From Scatosoma sp045127595 (lineage in GTDB: Bacteria; Bacillota; Clostridia; Christensenellales; Borkfalkiaceae): a stretch of 64,000 nucleotides of DNA. Shown here one piece after another: positions 62,454 through 64,000 of the stretch. The stretch covers positions 62,001-126,000 of the forward strand of contig JBGVQS010000013.1 of the NCBI GenBank assembly GCA_045127595.1, in the 5' to 3' direction. The translations under genes and the position numbers were made by a program. Positions within the stretch are counted from its first letter, which is position 1, and every line of letters begins with the position of its first letter. The notes under the pieces were generated by a model. It worked only from the letters and a program-made list of their open reading frames with translations, ran no database searches and was not told where the DNA came from.

Positions 62454-64000
62454 TTACGCGTGTTTTTGTAAAATCTTTTTAAGTGAAAGCAATTTTTCAA
62501 GCAACGTATTCTCATGATAGAGATAATGGTTGCACGCTTCAAACCCAATCGACGGATCTTCCGCGGCAAGCGTAATCAGCGTTTGCGTGTTAGAAAATTC
62601 TTCTTCCGCCGCCGAAATATCCCGTTCCATAATCCATTTGCTTTGCAAATAGGTGCTTCTTAAAACGCAGTAAGCTGCTTTTGCGATACGCTGCATATTG
62701 ACGGAATTTTCCGTCTTTAAATCCTTTAACTCTTCCAAGCCTTTCTTCCAAAGCCCTGTCAATTCCGCAAAGCGTTCGATAAAAAGCTTGCGTGAAAAAT
62801 TCCCGCGCCAAGTATCAATGTCATCATAAGGAAAGCCTACCATGGTCGCGTTGAAGCCCGTTTTTTCTTCGTAAAAAGGATTCGCGCAGCCGATATTTTG
62901 CGGGCCGCAATACGCCAACGAAACCCCATACGGGAACTTCTCAAATCCGTCCGAAAAATACTTAGCGGCAGCCTGCACCTTTTGCCAATCTTCCCCAAAG
63001 GTATTTTGATACCATTCTTCTATCGTTCCACCCTGCTTGGCTTGCGATACAAGGGATAAATTAAAGCTTGGATAACCGCCCAACGACCAACTGAGCATAT
63101 GCCCGTCAACGTCTAACGATCTCAACTTTTGCAAATGCTTCCAAACCGACTCGAAACAGGGCAAATAGGGAATAGAGGCGCACTCCCAACTGTTGTTGAC
63201 CTGCATTTTCGCCACCGTTTTATGCCCGCTTTCTTTCGCCGCTTCGAATATTTGTTTCGTACGATCGCTCGGTCCGATTTGCGAAATGGAATAATCGATA
63301 AGCCCTGCGCTACCTTCGTCCCCTTTAACAATCAAGCCTTCTTCGCTGACGCACATAATCGCCGCTTTTTCGGTCGTTTTTCGCACCGCTTCCAGCGTTT
63401 CTTCCGCCGACCAACCCATTTCCCAGTTCCAGCCCCACGTCCATACGATCAGCTTTGCGTTGCTGTTCGCGTCGTCGATCGCGCGTTGATAAATTTCGTT
63501 GATTTCCGTACAAACGTCCACGCGAGTACGGTTTTTACAGCGCGGACAAGCGTTGACGTCGTATTCTCTGCGAGAATAGCAGTTCGTCAAATTTTCCGAT
63601 GCAGTGATACTGAAAAAGCCGCCGAGTTCAGGCACTTGCGTAACGATTTTTTGAATGGCGTCGTATAAGTATTTTTGCGTTTCAGGCGCGGATGTACAAA
63701 GCGTCCCAACCGAATCGTCATGCACCCCCAAAAGGTGCGGTCTATCCTTGAAAAAGGCAAGGGGCAACGCGCGCGGCTCGTTGAGATACAACCAAAGCTT
63801 GATGCCGTATTTTTGCAACTTTTGGCACAAAACGCGCAAATTTTTCAAACGAATTTCCCAGCCTTTTCCGTACGTTTCGTCAAACGGTAAACCGACCAGC
63901 TCGTATAAAACGATATGTTTCCAAATAGCGTTTATCCCAAGCTTGGACAAGCCTTCCAACATTTCGTCCGTGTAGGCGGAAAAATCCCCTGTCAAAAGAT
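62454..64000 (-). CDS. TIM-barrel glycoside hydrolase-like protein, N-terminus cut by the window edge
   Basis: At least 515 residues are visible; the reading frame runs through the end of the window without a start codon that has an RBS (the first possible initiator, TTG at 63995, looks internal). The C-terminus is complete. The pattern LQKYGIKLWLYLNEPRALP, FFSITASENLTNCYSR, ACPRCKNRTRVDV with a Cys pair, LIVWTWGWNWEMGW and HKTVAKMQVNNSWE resembles TIM-barrel proteins of the GH20/DUF4838 kind, which attack hexosaminides or uronides. No signal peptide can be judged. It lies just upstream of the AraC gene on the same strand and is probably co-transcribed. Substrate and exact family are uncertain. 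Confidence 0.75.
   Translation of the reverse strand, partial: LLTGDFSAYTDEMLEGLSKLGINAIWKHIVLYELVGLPFDETYGKGWEIRLKNLRVLCQKLQKYGIKLWLYLNEPRALPLAFFKDRPHLLGVHDDSVGTLCTSAPETQKYLYDAIQKIVTQVPELGGFFSITASENLTNCYSRREYDVNACPRCKNRTRVDVCTEINEIYQRAIDDANSNAKLIVWTWGWNWEMGWSAEETLEAVRKTTEKAAIMCVSEEGLIVKGDEGSAGLIDYSISQIGPSDRTKQIFEAAKESGHKTVAKMQVNNSWECASIPYLPCFESVWKHLQKLRSLDVDGHMLSWSLGGYPSFNLSLVSQAKQGGTIEEWYQNTFGEDWQKVQAAAKYFSDGFEKFPYGVSLAYCGPQNIGCANPFYEEKTGFNATMVGFPYDDIDTWRGNFSRKLFIERFAELTGLWKKGLEELKDLKTENSVNMQRIAKAAYCVLRSTYLQSKWIMERDISAAEEEFSNTQTLITLAAEDPSIGFEACNHYLYHENTLLEKLLSLKKILQKHA

Overview
The window looks like chromosome of an anaerobic, probably gut-associated Clostridia (Bacillota) bacterium. The basis is the Gram-positive signal peptides and lipoproteins, strong AAGGAGG-type ribosome binding sites, an AgrC/AgrA-like two-component system, an LplABC-type sugar importer without its own ATPase, an A-type flavoprotein, and very large surface proteins with InlB-like repeats. 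The exact taxon is inference.

Layout. 1-4.2 kb: a membrane-anchored surface protein, then an rRNA methyltransferase-like gene overlapping an RluA-type pseudouridine synthase. 4.4-4.7 kb: tRNA-fMet, tRNA-Met and tRNA-Glu with promoter and terminator. 4.7-6.1 kb: a repeat-rich strip in which the tRNA-Glu 3' end is copied and a 94-bp direct repeat and a 16-bp inverted repeat surround one XRE-type regulator. 6.1-24.5 kb: a minus-strand operon for a stripped-down type IV secretion/conjugation machine: two coiled-coil cytoplasmic proteins, VirD4, a 2434-residue surface protein, an Mbov_0395-like pilin, a Ser/Asp-rich lipoprotein, an Mbov_0396/VirB6-like channel protein and a PrgI-VirB4 fusion ATPase. 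No relaxase, integrase or wall hydrolase is recognisable. 24.6-26.6 kb: a LytTR response regulator and GHKL histidine kinase, ended by a terminator just before the secretion operon.

27.0-33.6 kb: small catabolic genes: L-rhamnose mutarotase, flavodiiron protein, a self-controlled XRE regulator with two palindromic operators, a plus-strand operon of a GH109-like NAD-dependent glycosidase, a GH4 alpha-galactosidase and a TIM-barrel sugar isomerase/epimerase, and a DMT-type exporter. 33.6-61.4 kb: one apparent ~27.8-kb minus-strand transcription unit, with a clear promoter at 61.4 kb and a terminator at 33.6 kb. It holds a beta-helix (GH141-like) protein, a previously easy-to-miss 40-residue acidic peptide, a 2896-residue surface protein, two sugar ABC permeases, a solute-binding lipoprotein, and three more large surface proteins (1407, 673, 2027 residues). 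Four of these share about twenty copies of one LamG/DUF1080-like repeat domain. 61.5-64 kb: an AraC regulator and a truncated TIM-barrel glycosidase-like gene.

How it fits together. The surface proteins probably bind and trim a complex glycan (plant pectin or host glycan). The ABC importer takes up the oligosaccharide, and GH109, GH4, isomerase and mutarotase enzymes act in the cytoplasm. The AraC protein likely reports the presence of that glycan. The secretion module is a separate unit and is the best candidate for an undescribed variant system.
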